Assembly: GCF_012843705.1 (NCBI RefSeq)
Contig: NZ_JABAFQ010000003.1
Span: 1 to 64,000 of the forward strand
Length of the DNA: 64,000 nucleotides
DNA from: Fusobacterium sp. FSA-380-WT-3A
Lineage (GTDB): Bacteria; Fusobacteriota; Fusobacteriia; Fusobacteriales; Fusobacteriaceae
Direction: 5' to 3'
In this document: positions 54,599 to 63,325 of the stretch, piece by piece
Numbering within the stretch: position 1 is the stretch's first letter
How the letters are laid out: every line of letters begins with the position of its first letter
The notes under the pieces: model-generated
Database searches by the model: none
The model's input: only the letters and a program-made list of their open reading frames with translations
Told to the model about the DNA's origin: nothing
Translations under genes and position numbers: made by a program

Positions 54599-55000
54599 TT
54601 ACTTCTTATATTCTGGTGCTACTTCCTCAATAAATTTTTCAAAAACATCAGCTGCTATCTCTACAGTTTTCCAACATCTTTCTTTTTCAGTTTTGTATTT
54701 TATTTTTAATTCATTACACATACTTGTTTTTAATTTTTTTTCATAATCTTCTATTAATTTTGTACATACTTTATGAAATAATTCTTTTTCCATATGTACC
54801 ATAACTCCTAAAATAGATAATCCTCCTGTTAAAGCTCCACAAGTTCTACCACAACCCATTCCTCCACCAAAAGCTGTCACCACTTCTCTCATTTTTTCAT
54901 CTAGTCCTAAATTATAATATTCATTACTTGCTAAAAATATACTTTCAGCACAATTATATGATTTTTCTAAATAATATTTTTTGGCTATATCTTTTAACAT
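54599..55000 (-). CDS. C_GCAxxG_C_C family protein (probable redox protein)
   Basis: 133 residues. The defining cysteines are present: SYNCAES near residue 17, GGGMGCGRTCGALTGG near 46-61, MCNEL near 95 and RCWKTV near 109. The family occurs in anaerobes and is thought to bind a metal or take part in electron transfer; exact role unknown. It stands alone with a terminator after it and an AGGAGG site. Confidence 0.9.
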   Translation of the reverse strand: MLKDIAKKYYLEKSYNCAESIFLASNEYYNLGLDEKMREVVTAFGGGMGCGRTCGALTGGLSILGVMVHMEKELFHKVCTKLIEDYEKKLKTSMCNELKIKYKTEKERCWKTVEIAADVFEKFIEEVAPEYKK

Positions 55001-55150
55001 TTTTTCCTCCTATTTTTTATAAATTATAACATATTTTTATAAAATAGAGAAAAATCTAAAAATTAAATTTTTATAAATTATTATTGTTTTTTTATAAAAA
55101 TCTAAATATTTTTATCATTATATAAAAACTTTTTAATTAATTTTATAAAA

Positions 55151-55178
55151 AAGTCATTGTAAAATTTTACAATGACTT
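55151..55178 (-). terminator. Terminator of the alanine symporter gene
   Basis: A perfect 28-bp palindrome with 14-bp arms (55151-55164 with 55165-55178), A/T tails on both sides, 16 bp after the stop codon at 55195. Confidence 0.85.
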
Positions 55179-55194
55179 AAAATTTATTTGCTTT

Positions 55195-56694
55195 CTATTT
55201 TTTTCTTTTTTTTTCATAATCTCTTAAGGAAGCTATAGCTTGATTTGATAATGGAATTATTGCTATCATATTAAATACTGTCATTAATGCTACTCCTAAA
55301 TCTCCTAAATCCCAAACCCAGTTATATTGAGCTATTCCTCCAAAGAATAACATTAATAATCCAACTAATTTATAAGCGTGTTGAGCCCACCACTTATCTC
55401 CAAATAAAAAAGCTAATATTCCTCTTGAATAAAACATAATTCCTAAGAAAGTACTAAAACTAAATAGAAATAAAATAACAGCTATAAATATAACTCCAAT
55501 TTCTCCTATATGATAATTCATAGCAGTTTGTAATAAATCCATCCCCATTAAACCTTTTGTTAAATCATTTGGAGCCAATAAAATTATAAAAGCTGAACAA
55601 CTACAAATAAATAATGTATCTATAAATACTCCAAAAGCTTGAATTAAACCTTGTTTTGAAGGATGAGAAACATCAGCTGCTGCTGCTGCATTAGGGGCTG
55701 AACCTGAACCAGCTTCATTTGAGAATAATCCTCTTTTTACCCCATTCATTATTACAGCTCCAAATCCTCCAGATACAACTTGTTTAAATCCAAAAGCTTC
55801 CTCTAATATCTCTCCAAACATACTTGGTAATAAACCAATATTTTTTATCATAATAAATATAGTTATTAAAAGATATAAACAAGCCATTATAGGAACTATT
55901 TTATCTAAAATATTTACTACACTATTTTTCTTAAATATAATAATAGCTGAAATAATTACTAAAGCTATTGTTGTTTGTAAAGGTGGAATTGAAAAAGCAT
56001 TTACAAATGATTGTGAAACTGAGTTAGCTACAATTTGACTTATTCCAGCCCAACAAATTAAAGCTGAAATTGAAAATAAAATAGCTATTGTTTTAAAACC
56101 ACAAGATTGTCTGTAGTGAGTTCCATATGTTGTTGAAGCTACATCTGATTCATCAAGATTTTCTTCTACAAGAACATCATCAGCTCTTACCTCTGTCATT
56201 AATTTCATTCTACTTATGTAGTAAGAAGGTCCACCTCTAAATCCTCCGTATAGTGGGTCTTTTTCTTTGTAAATTTGAGCTAAAGTAGATTCTACAAATG
56301 AAGTAGCAGCTCCAAATATAGCTACTACCCACATCCAAAATACAGCTCCAGCTCCTCCAAAAGAAACAGCAGCTGCTACTCCAGCTAGATTTCCCATTCC
56401 AACTCTTGTAGCAGTAGCCACTATTAAAGCTTGTAATCCTGAAATTGCTTTTTCATTATTTGTTTCTTTAGGTTCTAAAGTAACTCTTATCATTTCAGGA
56501 AATAATCTAAATGGTAAAAACTTAGTTCTTACTGTAAACAATATTCCTACTGGTAATAAAATTAATACCATTATACTTAATCCTATTTTAGTGTTTCCAA
56601 TACTAATTGTAAAAAGGTCTCCCCATAAAAGATTATTTAATCCTCTTACAATAGCAACTATAAAATTTTCTATAATTTCCATCTTCTCCCCCAA
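55195..56694 (-). CDS. Alanine/glycine:sodium symporter (AGCS family)
   Basis: 499 residues with about eleven membrane segments. Family motifs: ATRVGMGNLAGVAAAVSFGG near residue 90, FRGGPSYYI near 150, and FSNEAGSGSAPNAAAAADVSHP near 325. It takes up alanine or glycine with Na+. Monocistronic with a GGGGGAGAAG site. A Glu/Asp-rich insertion (DVLVEENLDESDVAS, about 172-186) is a mild oddity. Confidence 0.93.
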   Translation of the reverse strand: MGEKMEIIENFIVAIVRGLNNLLWGDLFTISIGNTKIGLSIMVLILLPVGILFTVRTKFLPFRLFPEMIRVTLEPKETNNEKAISGLQALIVATATRVGMGNLAGVAAAVSFGGAGAVFWMWVVAIFGAATSFVESTLAQIYKEKDPLYGGFRGGPSYYISRMKLMTEVRADDVLVEENLDESDVASTTYGTHYRQSCGFKTIAILFSISALICWAGISQIVANSVSQSFVNAFSIPPLQTTIALVIISAIIIFKKNSVVNILDKIVPIMACLYLLITIFIMIKNIGLLPSMFGEILEEAFGFKQVVSGGFGAVIMNGVKRGLFSNEAGSGSAPNAAAAADVSHPSKQGLIQAFGVFIDTLFICSCSAFIILLAPNDLTKGLMGMDLLQTAMNYHIGEIGVIFIAVILFLFSFSTFLGIMFYSRGILAFLFGDKWWAQHAYKLVGLLMLFFGGIAQYNWVWDLGDLGVALMTVFNMIAIIPLSNQAIASLRDYEKKRKK

Positions 56695-56814
56695 AAATAT
56701 ATTTTTAATGAATTTATTATAGAATAATTTTATTTATATGTCAATATTTTTTTAAACATTTTTTTTTAAACATTTTTTATTTTGATTTTTACATTTTGTT
56801 GAATATTTTAAAAT

Positions 56815-56860
56815 AAAAATAAGTTTTCACTATATATTTTTATAATGAAAACTTATTTTT
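56815..56860 (-). terminator. Terminator of the 2-hydroxyacid dehydrogenase gene
   Basis: A 15-bp perfect stem (56815-56829 with 56846-56860), loop of 16, T-run TTTTTATTTT after it on the minus strand. Confidence 0.85.
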
Positions 56861-56866
56861 CTACTT

Positions 56867-57820
56867 TTATAATTTTACAATATTTGTCGGTGTTCCTTTT
56901 AAATAATTAATTACATTATCAAAAGTAATTTTAGCTCTTATTTTCATTGATTCGTGTGAAGCAAAGGCCACATGTGGAGTTAAAATTGTATTTTTAGCAT
57001 TTAATAATGGATAATCTGATGGAATAGGTGGCTCCATATCAAAGACATCTATTCCAGCTCCAGCTATTTTTTCTTCATTTAGTATTTCAGCTAAAGCCTT
57101 ATTATCTACTACTCCACCTCTAGCACAATTTATTAATATGCTTGTTTCTTTCATTAATTCTAATTTTTCTTTAGAAATAAATCCTTTAGTATTATCATCT
57201 AATGGAAGATGAAGGGAAATTATATCTGAAGTTTTCATTAACTCATCTATATTAACATATCTTATTCCTAAATTTTTTGCTTCTTCATTTTCTACTACAT
57301 CATATCCTAATAAGTTAGCTCCCATACATTTAAATAAATTAGCTGTCATTGTTCCTATTCTACCTGTTCCTATAATTCCAACAGTTTTTCCTCTTATTTC
57401 TCCACCAATAAGTCCAGCTATAGTTCCACCTTTTCTTATAGCTGAATTACATTTATTTATATTTCTCATTAAATCTAATGTCAATCCAATTACTAATTCA
57501 GCCACAGCATTATTAGCATAACCAGCAGCATTACACACAATTATATTTCTTTCTTTAACTAATTTTCCAACATGGTCAAATCCTGTAAAAGCTATTGAAA
57601 TCATTTTTAAATTAGGAGCAGATTCAATAACTTCATTAGGTAATGGGTTATTAGCTATCATTAAAATATCAGCATCAGAAACTCTTTTTTTCATCTCTTC
57701 TATATCTGTTGTTTTAGTATCATAATAAATAAATTCATGTCCCATATTTATTATTTCTTTGCTTAAATTATCTATTACATTTTTTGACACAACTAATGGT
57801 TCTATTAATTTTACTTTCAT
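56867..57820 (-). CDS. D-isomer-specific 2-hydroxyacid dehydrogenase
   Basis: 317 residues. NAD-binding motif VGIIGTGRIGTMTANLF near residue 148; catalytic Arg in NCARGGVVDN near 235, Glu in DVFDMEPP near 264, His in LTPHVAFAS near 288. It reduces a 2-oxoacid to the D-hydroxyacid (or the reverse); the closest subgroup may be phosphoglycerate- or hydroxypyruvate-type, but substrate cannot be told. Monocistronic with GGGAGGAG site. Confidence 0.92.
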   Translation of the reverse strand: MKVKLIEPLVVSKNVIDNLSKEIINMGHEFIYYDTKTTDIEEMKKRVSDADILMIANNPLPNEVIESAPNLKMISIAFTGFDHVGKLVKERNIIVCNAAGYANNAVAELVIGLTLDLMRNINKCNSAIRKGGTIAGLIGGEIRGKTVGIIGTGRIGTMTANLFKCMGANLLGYDVVENEEAKNLGIRYVNIDELMKTSDIISLHLPLDDNTKGFISKEKLELMKETSILINCARGGVVDNKALAEILNEEKIAGAGIDVFDMEPPIPSDYPLLNAKNTILTPHVAFASHESMKIRAKITFDNVINYLKGTPTNIVKL

Positions 57821-57844
57821 ATCTCCTCCCTATTTCATTAAAAA

Positions 57845-57864
57845 GCAGGTCTTAAAAGACCTGC
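57845..57864 (-). terminator. Terminator of hpf
   Basis: GCAGGTCTT (57845-57853) pairs with AAGACCTGC (57856-57864) over two bases; TTTTTAATG follows on the minus strand. Confidence 0.85.
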
Positions 57865-57874
57865 AAAATATTTT

Positions 57875-58420
57875 TTATTCATCTGTTGGCTCTACATGAG
57901 CATAGTTTCCATCTCTTTTTTTGTAAACAACATTCATTTGTTGAGTTTCCTCATTATTAAAGATGTAAAAATCTTTTCCTAAAGTTTCCATTTGAAGAAT
58001 TGCTTCATCTAATGTCATAGGTTTTGATTCCATAGAAACTTTTACTATTTGTTTTGTTGCTTCTGTGGAAACTGTATTTGTTGCTAAATCAAATTTAAAT
58101 ACTCTTTGAGAAACAACATCATTATTATCTCTTAATTTTTCTTTATATTTTCTTATTTGTCCTTCTAATATACTTGTTGCTTTATCTATAGCTACATAAA
58201 GGTCTCCCTCTGTTGAAACTGCTTTTAATACTGTTCCGTTAATATGAGCTCTCATTTCAGCAGTATGAGAAGGCCCTTTTTTTAATTTTACAGCTGATAA
58301 TGTAACTACAACTTCACTAATACGGTCGAAAAATTTATCTAATTTCTCTACTCTTTTTACTGCATAATCATTAATAGGGTCTGTAACAACTAAATGTCTT
58401 CCGTTTATAGATATTTTCAT
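57875..58420 (-). CDS. hpf: Ribosome hibernation promoting factor, long form
   Basis: 181 residues from the ATG at 58418-58420, eight bases after AAGGAG; the frame has an earlier ATG inside that site. An S30AE domain (1-100, MKISINGRHLVVTDPINDYA) joined to the C-terminal dimerisation domain (SMESKPMTLDEAILQMETLGKDFYIF in pieces). The long form dimerises ribosomes to 100S particles in stationary phase. Likely monocistronic, with stem-forming leader sequence at 58440-58500. Confidence 0.95.
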   Translation of the reverse strand: MKISINGRHLVVTDPINDYAVKRVEKLDKFFDRISEVVVTLSAVKLKKGPSHTAEMRAHINGTVLKAVSTEGDLYVAIDKATSILEGQIRKYKEKLRDNNDVVSQRVFKFDLATNTVSTEATKQIVKVSMESKPMTLDEAILQMETLGKDFYIFNNEETQQMNVVYKKRDGNYAHVEPTDE

Positions 58421-58535
58421 AAACACCACTCCTTCTAGTACCTCTAGTATAATCTTGATGTACCATTTTTATAACTCTCTCCCTCTTCTAGAGAAGTTAT
58501 TTATAACCCTTAGACGAATTTTTTGTTTTTTTTGT

Positions 58536-59219
58536 TTAATTTTCTAAAAATAATTTTCCATTTTTTACAGAATAACTTTTATCTGTTATATTTGCCAATT
58601 CTCTAGAGTGAGTTACAACAATTATTGTTTGTTTATTTTCCTTATTTATCTTTTTTAAAAGATTGTGAATTTCATTACTTGTTTCCTCATCTAAATTTCC
58701 TGTAGGCTCATCAGCTAAAATTATTTTTGGATTATTTATTAAAGCTCTGGCTATGGCAACTCTTTGTTTTTCTCCACCAGATAATTGATTTGGTTTATGA
58801 TAATATCTCTCTCCTAAACCAACCTTATTTAAAATGTCTTTTGCCTTTTCCTCTATATTTTTTTTATCATTATAATTTGTAAGTAAAGCTGGTAACATTA
58901 CATTTTCTAAAGCTGTAAATTCTGGTAAAAGATAGTGAAATTGAAAAACAAAACCAATATCTTTATTTTTTAATATATCTATTTTCTTATGATTTCCCCT
59001 ATCTATTTTTTCTCCACATATATAAATCTCTCCACTATCTATTGTATCTAAAAGTCCAATAACATTTAATAGAGTAGATTTTCCAGAACCTGATTTTCCT
59101 ACAATAGATATAAATTCTCCCTCTTCAATAGTTAAATTTAAATCTTTTAATATATGTAAAGTTTCACTAACTCCCTTATATTCTTTATAAATATTTTTCA
59201 ATTCTAGTATATTACTCAT
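58536..59219 (-). CDS. lolD: ABC transporter ATPase, LolD-type
   Basis: 227 residues. Walker A GKSGSGKST at 41-49, signature LSGGEKQRVAIARAL near 142, Walker B ILADEPTGNLDEET near 165. The MacB/LolD subgroup. It overlaps the permease gene by 8 bp, so the two make one complex that probably moves lipoproteins from the inner membrane toward the outer membrane, fitting an outer-membrane-bearing cell. Confidence 0.9.
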   Translation of the reverse strand: MSNILELKNIYKEYKGVSETLHILKDLNLTIEEGEFISIVGKSGSGKSTLLNVIGLLDTIDSGEIYICGEKIDRGNHKKIDILKNKDIGFVFQFHYLLPEFTALENVMLPALLTNYNDKKNIEEKAKDILNKVGLGERYYHKPNQLSGGEKQRVAIARALINNPKIILADEPTGNLDEETSNEIHNLLKKINKENKQTIIVVTHSRELANITDKSYSVKNGKLFLEN

Positions 59220-60375
59220 ATCTCAATGCCTCCATTGTTTCCATTTTTCCTGCTCTATAAGCTGGAAATATACTTGATAAAAATATTACTATAAAGTTTA
59301 TAAATACTATTATTAAAATCTCTTTTGCTGATATTTCTATAGGCACTTTGCTTAAATAATAAATACTTGTTATTCCTGCTATTGAATAATTTTTTATATA
59401 CCATAAAATTCCTAAAGAAAGCATTACTCCTATAAAAATTCCTATAACTCCTAAAAGCATTCCCTCTATTAAAAATATTTTCATTATATTTTTTTTAGTA
59501 AATCCCATAGCTCTCATTATTCCAATATCTTTTATCTTTTCTCTAACCAACATATTCATTATAACCCAAACAACAAATCCAGCTATAACAACTATTAAAG
59601 AAAATACAATTATCATTACAGTTTTTTCTAAAGCCAAAGCAGATAATAAATTTTTATTTTGAGAACCCCAAGTTCTATTAAATACTCCAAATTTTTCAAA
59701 CAACTCATTAGAAATTTTTTCAGCTTCATAAGGATTATAAAGAGTTATTTCTAAATTTGTAATTCTATCCTCCATATACATCATATATTGAGCTGTTTCT
59801 AAAGGAATAATTACCATATTTATATCATATTCATAATAACCACTTTCAAAAACTCCAGCTATTTCAAAAGGTAACTCTTGATTTTCTGCTGATACCACAG
59901 TGATTTTATTCCCTATTTTTGCTCCAAGTTGTTTGTATAATTCATTTCCTATGTAAATCCCATTTTTCTTTTGAGGATTTATCTTTCCAGCAACTATTTT
60001 TTTATCTAACTCAATAGCTTCTTGAGCTTTTTTTATATCAAACCCCTCTATTTTTACCCCAGAAATATAATCTCCATAAACTCCTTTATATTTAATAAGT
60101 CCTTGAGTAGAAATTTTAGGTAAAACTCCCTTTACTTCTGGAATTTTTCTTATTTCTTTTTCTAATTTTTCATATTCTATTTTATTATTTACATCATATA
60201 CACTAACATGACTACTTAATGATAAAATACTATCAATCATATTTTTATCAAGTCCATTAGAAATACCAATAGAGACAATTAATACAGTAATTCCTATCAT
60301 TATCCCTATAATACCTATGATACTTTGTTTCTTTTTTTCTAGTATGTGTTTTTTAGCTATAAAGAACTCAAACAT
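59212..60375 (-). CDS. lolC: ABC transporter permease, LolC/LolE-type (FtsX family)
   Basis: 387 residues. One membrane segment at the N-terminus (about 18-40), a large periplasmic MacB_PCD-like domain (about 45-240), and three C-terminal membrane segments with the FtsX motif VREKIKDIGIMRAMGFTKKNIMKIF near 275. The first cytoplasmic stretch KKKQSIIGIIGIMIGITVLI fits the family. A single permease suggests a homodimer rather than LolC plus LolE. It sits 18 bp after the DUF1232 gene. Confidence 0.88.
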   Translation of the reverse strand: MFEFFIAKKHILEKKKQSIIGIIGIMIGITVLIVSIGISNGLDKNMIDSILSLSSHVSVYDVNNKIEYEKLEKEIRKIPEVKGVLPKISTQGLIKYKGVYGDYISGVKIEGFDIKKAQEAIELDKKIVAGKINPQKKNGIYIGNELYKQLGAKIGNKITVVSAENQELPFEIAGVFESGYYEYDINMVIIPLETAQYMMYMEDRITNLEITLYNPYEAEKISNELFEKFGVFNRTWGSQNKNLLSALALEKTVMIIVFSLIVVIAGFVVWVIMNMLVREKIKDIGIMRAMGFTKKNIMKIFLIEGMLLGVIGIFIGVMLSLGILWYIKNYSIAGITSIYYLSKVPIEISAKEILIIVFINFIVIFLSSIFPAYRAGKMETMEALRYE

Positions 60376-60393
60376 CTATTCTCCTTTAAAAAT

Positions 60394-60837
60394 TTATATA
60401 TATTTTTCTAAATCTTCATCTAACTCAGGAAACCAATCTTGTAATTTTAATTTTGCTTTTCCTTTTACATCTTCATCAATATAATCACTTAATTTTTTAA
60501 TAACTATTGTTAGAGCTGCAATATCATCAATAAATCCAACTCCTAAAAGTAAATCTGGAACTAAATCTATTGGAGCAATTAAATAACCTAAAGCTCCAAC
60601 TATCAAGGCTTTTTCTTGAATAGAAATATCATCTCTTTGTAAAATATAATATAGAATAAGAGCATAATAAATTCCCTTAACTCCTATTTTAGTTGCAAAT
60701 TTTTTAATTTTATCCCAAAAATTATCCTCTTCAAAAAACTTTCTATATTCATCTGTATTAAAATTTTCTTCTGTTAATTTATCTTCTTCAAATTTCCCCT
60801 CTAATATTTCATATTCTTTTTCTTTATTTATTTCCAT
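60394..60837 (-). CDS. DUF1232 (YkvA-like) membrane protein
   Basis: 147 residues. An acidic N-terminal half is followed by the DUF1232 segment ALIVGALGYLIAPIDLVPDLLLGVGFIDDIAALTIV in pieces (about 85-120), with the diagnostic Pro-x-Asp-Leu-x-Pro-Asp. Function unknown; proteins of this family lie in the cytoplasmic membrane. Probably starts the three-gene transcript with the LolC/LolD pair. Confidence 0.85.
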   Translation of the reverse strand: MEINKEKEYEILEGKFEEDKLTEENFNTDEYRKFFEEDNFWDKIKKFATKIGVKGIYYALILYYILQRDDISIQEKALIVGALGYLIAPIDLVPDLLLGVGFIDDIAALTIVIKKLSDYIDEDVKGKAKLKLQDWFPELDEDLEKYI

Positions 60838-61042
60838 AACTTTCCTCCCTTTTTTATTTTATTATACAAATTTTTTTTAATTTTTAAAAGGTATAATTTT
60901 TGTATATTTTTTATGATATAATATTAAAAAAAATTAGGAGGATAGGAGTATTATATTTATAAATTGCTAATAATAAATAAAATTTTATAATTAAAAAATA
61001 TTTCTATTTTAGCAAAGAAAATATAATGCTTTTAAAAAAATT

Positions 61043-62821
61043 ATGGATAATTTAACTAATAAAAAGATTAATAAAATAAGAAATTTAATGAAAAAAAATC
61101 AAATAAACTTTTTTATTTTACCACTTTCAGATTACCACAACAGTGAATATCCTTGTGGTTATTTTAAAGCTTTAAGATTTGTATCAGGTTTTACTGGTTC
61201 TAATGGAACTCTTTTAATCTCTGAAACTGAGTCTTTCCTTTGGACTGATGGAAGATATTTTAGTCAGTGTGAAAAAGAATTAAAAGATAGTGAAATAAAA
61301 TTAATGAAGATGGCTGTTACAGGTTATCCATCTCTTTTAGAATTTATTGAAAAAAATATTTCAAAAAATCAAATTTTAGGTTTTGATGGTAGATTATTTT
61401 CATATGATACTTACTATAAAATATTTCAAATTTCTAAAAAAAATAATTTTGAAATAAAAAATAATATAGATTTTATTGATGAAATATGGAAAGATAGACC
61501 AGTTCTACCAAAAGAAAAAGCCTATATTTTAGATGAAACTTATACAGGATTGTCTTTTAATAAAAAATTAGAATTAATAAGAGACAATATGAAAAAAAAT
61601 AATTGTACTACTTACATTTTATCTTCATTAGAAGATATAGCTTGGTTATTCAATTTAAGAGGAAATGATATTCAATATAATCCTTTTATTTTATCTTATT
61701 CTGTAATAACTTTAGATAAAGTTTTATTATTTGTAGATATTTCAAAAATTGATAAAAATGTAGAAAATTACTTAAATAAAAACTCTATAGAAATATTTGA
61801 TTATTTTGAAATATATAATTATATAAAAAATATTTCTGTTAATGAAACTATTTTAATAGATTATCAAAATACAAATAGTTTTATTATTGAGAGTATAAAT
61901 AAAGATATAAAAGTTATAAATAAAGAAAATCCTACAATACTACTAAAAGCAATAAAAAATGAAACTGAAATAAATAATACAATAAAAGCTCATATAAAAG
62001 ATGGTATTGCTTTAACTAAATTTATGTATTGGTTAAAAAATATAAAAGATAAAAAAATTTCAGAGCTTGATATAGTAGAAAAGATAGAAGAATTTAGAAA
62101 AAAAGATAGTAGTTATCTTGGAAATAATTTTAGTACCATAGCTGCTTTTGGTAAAAATTCTCCTATGATGCACTACCTACCTACTGAAAATTCTTATTCA
62201 AATATAGAAAAAGGAAATTTTTTACTTGTGGATACAGGAGGACATTATTTATTTGGAAGTAGTGATACAACTAGAACTTTTGCAATAGGTGAAGTTACTC
62301 AAGAAATGAAAAAACACTATACCTATGTTTTAAAAAGTTTAATCTCTCTTTCTAAAGCAAAATTTCCTGAAGGGACTCTTTGTGGAAATTTAGATACTAT
62401 TGCTAGAAATGTAATTTGGAATTTAACTCTTGATTATAGATGTGCTACAGGTCATGGAGTTGGATATGTAGGTAGTGTACATGAAGGACCAAATATTTTA
62501 AGAGGAACTAGCCAAGTACCTATGAAAAAATCTATGATAACAACTGTTGAACCAGGAATATATTTAGAAAATCTATATGGAATTCGTCTTGAAAATGAAA
62601 TTTTAACAAGAGAATTTTGTAAAAATGAGTATGGAACTTTTTTAAATTTTGAAACTATAACTTTTGTTCCTTTTGATTTTGATGCTGTAGATTTAGAATA
62701 TTTATCTAAAGATGAAATAGAATGGTTAAATAATTTTAATAATCGTGTTTTCAACACATTAAGACCTTTTTTAGAAGAAAAAGAAGTTTTTTGGTTAGAA
62801 AATTTTACTAAAAAATTTTAA
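61043..62821 (+). CDS. pepP: Xaa-Pro aminopeptidase (M24B)
   Basis: 592 residues, the three-domain form (two creatinase-like N-terminal domains plus the pita-bread catalytic domain). Metal-site signatures: LLVDTGGHYLFGSSDTTRTF near 395-412, GHGVGYVGSVHEGP near 470, and TVEPGIYLENLYGIRLENEIL near 500. It removes N-terminal residues before proline. No good ribosome site lies before the ATG at 61043 although an AGGAGGATAGGAG stretch lies at 60936-60949, over 90 bases upstream. Monocistronic. Confidence 0.94.
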   Translation: MDNLTNKKINKIRNLMKKNQINFFILPLSDYHNSEYPCGYFKALRFVSGFTGSNGTLLISETESFLWTDGRYFSQCEKELKDSEIKLMKMAVTGYPSLLEFIEKNISKNQILGFDGRLFSYDTYYKIFQISKKNNFEIKNNIDFIDEIWKDRPVLPKEKAYILDETYTGLSFNKKLELIRDNMKKNNCTTYILSSLEDIAWLFNLRGNDIQYNPFILSYSVITLDKVLLFVDISKIDKNVENYLNKNSIEIFDYFEIYNYIKNISVNETILIDYQNTNSFIIESINKDIKVINKENPTILLKAIKNETEINNTIKAHIKDGIALTKFMYWLKNIKDKKISELDIVEKIEEFRKKDSSYLGNNFSTIAAFGKNSPMMHYLPTENSYSNIEKGNFLLVDTGGHYLFGSSDTTRTFAIGEVTQEMKKHYTYVLKSLISLSKAKFPEGTLCGNLDTIARNVIWNLTLDYRCATGHGVGYVGSVHEGPNILRGTSQVPMKKSMITTVEPGIYLENLYGIRLENEILTREFCKNEYGTFLNFETITFVPFDFDAVDLEYLSKDEIEWLNNFNNRVFNTLRPFLEEKEVFWLENFTKKF

Positions 62822-62839
62822 TTTTTTATAATAAAACAC

Positions 62840-62867
62840 TTGAAATTTAAAAAAAATATAGTATAAT
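62840..62867 (+). promoter_or_regulatory. Promoter of the ankyrin gene
   Basis: TTGAAA (62840-62845), 16-bp spacer, TATAAT (62862-62867), about 60 bp before the ankyrin start. Confidence 0.7.
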
Positions 62868-62926
62868 ATGTACTGAATGTTATTTTTTTAAAATCAAAAT
62901 AAAAAGGAGAAAAAATTTAAAACAAA

Positions 62927-63295
62927 ATGGAATTGTTAGCGTTTTTGGAGAACAACGATATTGAAAACTTTGAGGAAAATTTAAGTATTATTACTGTGGA
63001 AGAAAAAAATTCAAAAGGATTTACTATTCTTCATCTAGCTGTTGAAGAGGGAAAATATGAATTTGTAGATGCTCTTATGTATCATGGAGCTGACCCTAAT
63101 GTTGAGAATAAAAACCATGAAACACCTCTACATATTGCAGCTAAAAAAGATTTTCATAAAATTTTCAAATTACTTTGGGAATATGGTGCTGACCTTGGTC
63201 AAGAAGATTATAAAGGAAGAACTCCTAAAGATATAGCTTTAGAAAACTCTAGTAAAAAAGTTTTAAAAGAAATTGAAGAAATAGAAGAAGATTAA
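62927..63295 (+). CDS. Ankyrin-repeat protein
   Basis: 122 residues with three ankyrin repeats: GFTILHLAVEEGKYEFVDAL, then MYHGADPNVENKNHETPLHIAAKKDFHKIFKLL in pieces, then WEYGADLGQEDYKGRTPKDIAL. No other domain; probably a cytoplasmic protein-binding module. The AAGGAG site is unusually far (about 17 bases) from the ATG. Confidence 0.88.
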   Translation: MELLAFLENNDIENFEENLSIITVEEKNSKGFTILHLAVEEGKYEFVDALMYHGADPNVENKNHETPLHIAAKKDFHKIFKLLWEYGADLGQEDYKGRTPKDIALENSSKKVLKEIEEIEED

Positions 63296-63303
63296 AAAAA
63301 TTA

Positions 63304-63325
63304 GGTGTTGGATTAGTCCAACACC
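63304..63325. terminator. Bidirectional terminator
   Basis: GGTGTTGGA (63304-63312) pairs with TCCAACACC (63317-63325) over a TTAG loop; T5 follows on the plus strand and AATTTTTTT on the minus strand. It ends the ankyrin gene and the convergent DUF4015 gene, whose stop lies in its loop. Confidence 0.9.

Noticed and set aside
60936-60949. Strong ribosome-site-like AGGAGGATAGGAG
   Set aside because: No start codon with a lasting open frame follows within range; kept only as an oddity upstream of the aminopeptidase gene.
62452-62757. Minus-strand open frame inside the aminopeptidase gene
   Set aside because: It is antisense to the conserved catalytic domain and has no ribosome site.
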